Positions 8,436-9,667 of a DNA stretch of 9,667 nt are shown piece by piece. The position numbers and the translations under genes were made by a program. Below the pieces are notes generated by a model. The model saw nothing but the letters and a program-made list of their open reading frames with translations. It had not been told where the DNA came from and searched no databases. Within the stretch, counting starts at the first letter, position 1. Each line of letters opens with the position of its first letter. The stretch is from Nitrosomonas sp. (GTDB taxonomy: Bacteria > Pseudomonadota > Gammaproteobacteria > Burkholderiales > Nitrosomonadaceae), in the NCBI GenBank assembly GCA_029881855.1, contig JAOULU010000041.1, positions 1 to 9,667 of the forward strand, read 5' to 3'.

Positions 8436-8465
8436 AATATACCCAACTTTTTAGAAATCTCACAA
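8436..8465 (-). promoter_or_regulatory. Candidate uvrA promoter, possibly sharing its -10 with the divergent MFS gene
   Basis: Read on the minus strand, TTGTGA (8465-8460) and TATATT (8441-8436) are separated by 18 bp and lie about 30 bases before the uvrA ATG. On the plus strand the same AT core gives TAATAT (8435-8440), a fair -10 for the transporter gene, though without a good -35. The whole gap between the two start codons is only 66 bp, so the two promoters must overlap. Confidence 0.42.
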
Positions 8466-8473
8466 CTTGATTC

Positions 8474-9667
8474 ATGTCTGCCTCAACTTCATCTGAAAAA
8501 ATGTCTCCAACAGAATTGCGTGCAACAGCCGGTTTAGCGGGTGTTTATGGTTTACGCATGTTTGGATTATTTATTATTTTGCCTGTATTTGCTTTTTATG
8601 CGGAAGATCTTCCTGGCGGGAATAACTATACACTGGTTGGTATTGCGCTGGGTGCTTATGGTTTAACACAAGCGATTCTACAAATCCCGTTTGGTTGGTT
8701 ATCTGACCGTATTGGGCGTAAACCCGTTATTTACTTAGGCCTGATTTTATTTGCTGTGGGTAGTTTTATTGCAGCGATCGCGGTGGATATTTATTGGGTT
8801 ATTTTTGGCCGAATAATCCAAGGGGCAGGGGCTATTTCTGCCGCAATTATGGCGCTGGCTGCTGATCTTACCCGTGAAGAACATCGTACCAAAGCAATGG
8901 CGACGATTGGTATGACGATTGGTACCGTTTTTGCTCTTTCCTTGATTGTTGCACCAGCACTTAATCAGTTGATTGGTGTGCCAGGAATTTTTGCCATGAC
9001 GGGTGTGTTGGCAATATTAGCAATGCTTGTGGTAAAAAAGGTCATTCCTGATCCACAAATTAGCCGCTTTCATTCTGATACTGAGGCTTCTCCAGCAAGT
9101 TTTGGTAGTGTATTACGCAACACACAATTATTACGTTTAAATTATGGTATTTTTGCATTACATGCTACGTTAATGGCACTATGGCTAGTGGTGCCATTAA
9201 CATTGCGTCAGGCTGGTATAGTGGCAGATAATCACTGGCAGATTTATTTACCAGTTCTAGTATTATCGATGCTACTGATTATTCCAGCCATTATCTATGC
9301 TGAGAAAAAAGCCAAATTAAAACCCGTTTTTATTTCAGCAGTTGCTTTGTTATTGATTGGTCAAGCATCATTGGCAATGACGTCAGACTCAATATGGGGT
9401 ACAGCAGCCGCGTTATTAATCTTTTTCACAGCATTTAATTTACTTGAAGCCAGTTTGCCATCTTTGATATCAAAAATTGCGCCTGTAGGTGCTAAAGGCA
9501 CAGCAATTGGTGTTTATAGTAGCACCCAATTTCTTGGGGCATTTATTGGCGCAGCGATTGGCGGATATTTATTTCAATATTATGGTGCCTATGCATTGTA
9601 TGCGTTTTGTGGGTTACTACTAGTTATTTGGTTAATACTTGCTATGACCATGCAAGCACCTGCGGCA
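8474..9667 (+). CDS. yajR: YajR-like major facilitator superfamily transporter, 3' end missing
   Basis: This is an inner-membrane MFS transporter, probably a proton-driven exporter; the YajR substrate is not settled. The frame runs from ATG 8474 to the last base with no stop (398 codons). Family marks: LRMFGLFIILPVFAFYAEDL in helix 1, GAYGLTQAILQIPFGWLSDR leading into motif A (GWLSDRIGRK, 74-83), GRIIQGAGA with R113 (motif B), DLTREEHRTKAMA (131-143), and in the C-half LLEASLPSLISKIAP, KGTAIGVYSSTQFLGA. These match E. coli YajR as I recall it. About twelve helices are present, so what is missing is chiefly the tail, which in YajR carries a small cytoplasmic YAM domain. The start at 8474 has no clear Shine-Dalgarno; an in-frame ATG at 8501 is an alternative. 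In Pseudomonas the analogous gene lies between uvrA and ssb, so ssb may follow here. Confidence 0.92.
   Translation, partial: MSASTSSEKMSPTELRATAGLAGVYGLRMFGLFIILPVFAFYAEDLPGGNNYTLVGIALGAYGLTQAILQIPFGWLSDRIGRKPVIYLGLILFAVGSFIAAIAVDIYWVIFGRIIQGAGAISAAIMALAADLTREEHRTKAMATIGMTIGTVFALSLIVAPALNQLIGVPGIFAMTGVLAILAMLVVKKVIPDPQISRFHSDTEASPASFGSVLRNTQLLRLNYGIFALHATLMALWLVVPLTLRQAGIVADNHWQIYLPVLVLSMLLIIPAIIYAEKKAKLKPVFISAVALLLIGQASLAMTSDSIWGTAAALLIFFTAFNLLEASLPSLISKIAPVGAKGTAIGVYSSTQFLGAFIGAAIGGYLFQYYGAYALYAFCGLLLVIWLILAMTMQAPAA

Noticed and set aside
8431..8448. CTGCTAATATACCCAA as a possible LexA box before uvrA
   Set aside because: The left half CTG is present but the right half is CCCA, not a palindromic CAG; this is not a credible match to the enterobacterial motif.

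Overview
The window looks like ordinary chromosome from an AT-leaning Gram-negative proteobacterium. A classical outer-membrane porin with a Sec signal peptide and a C-terminal phenylalanine shows the Gram-negative envelope. The RecQ, UvrA and YajR-like proteins are most like gammaproteobacterial versions as I remember them. I cannot name a genus. I see no insertion sequence, phage gene, CRISPR array, tRNA or rRNA.

Layout: (1) 2-1678 (+), recQ, cut by the left edge inside its Walker A motif. (2) 1679-1936, porin leader with a candidate promoter. (3) 1937-3157 (+), trimeric-type porin, followed by a strong intrinsic terminator at 3173-3200. (4) 3201-3343, a dense non-coding stretch with a 15-nt palindrome and a near-perfect 21-bp hairpin. 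(5) 3344-3805 (+), a small two-helix membrane protein with a lysine-rich tail, and 3853-4317 (+), an uncharacterised protein. These two may be halves of one reading frame split by a single-base shift. (6) 4320-5588 (-), glycerate 2-kinase, and 5588-8407 (-), uvrA, whose stop overlaps the kinase start by one base, so they are probably co-transcribed in the order uvrA then kinase. (7) 8408-8473, a compact divergent promoter region. (8) 8474-9667 (+), a YajR-like major facilitator transporter, cut by the right edge.

Functionally, the window combines genome maintenance (RecQ helicase, UvrA of nucleotide excision repair), envelope permeability (porin, MFS transporter) and one carbon-metabolism enzyme (glycerate to 2-phosphoglycerate). 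The uvrA/MFS divergent pair matches an arrangement I recall from Pseudomonas, where ssb follows the transporter. The part least explained by known families is 3201-4317: the hairpin, the palindrome and the apparently split membrane protein. No clearly new defence or mobile system is visible; the frameshifted pair and the hairpin upstream of it are the best leads.
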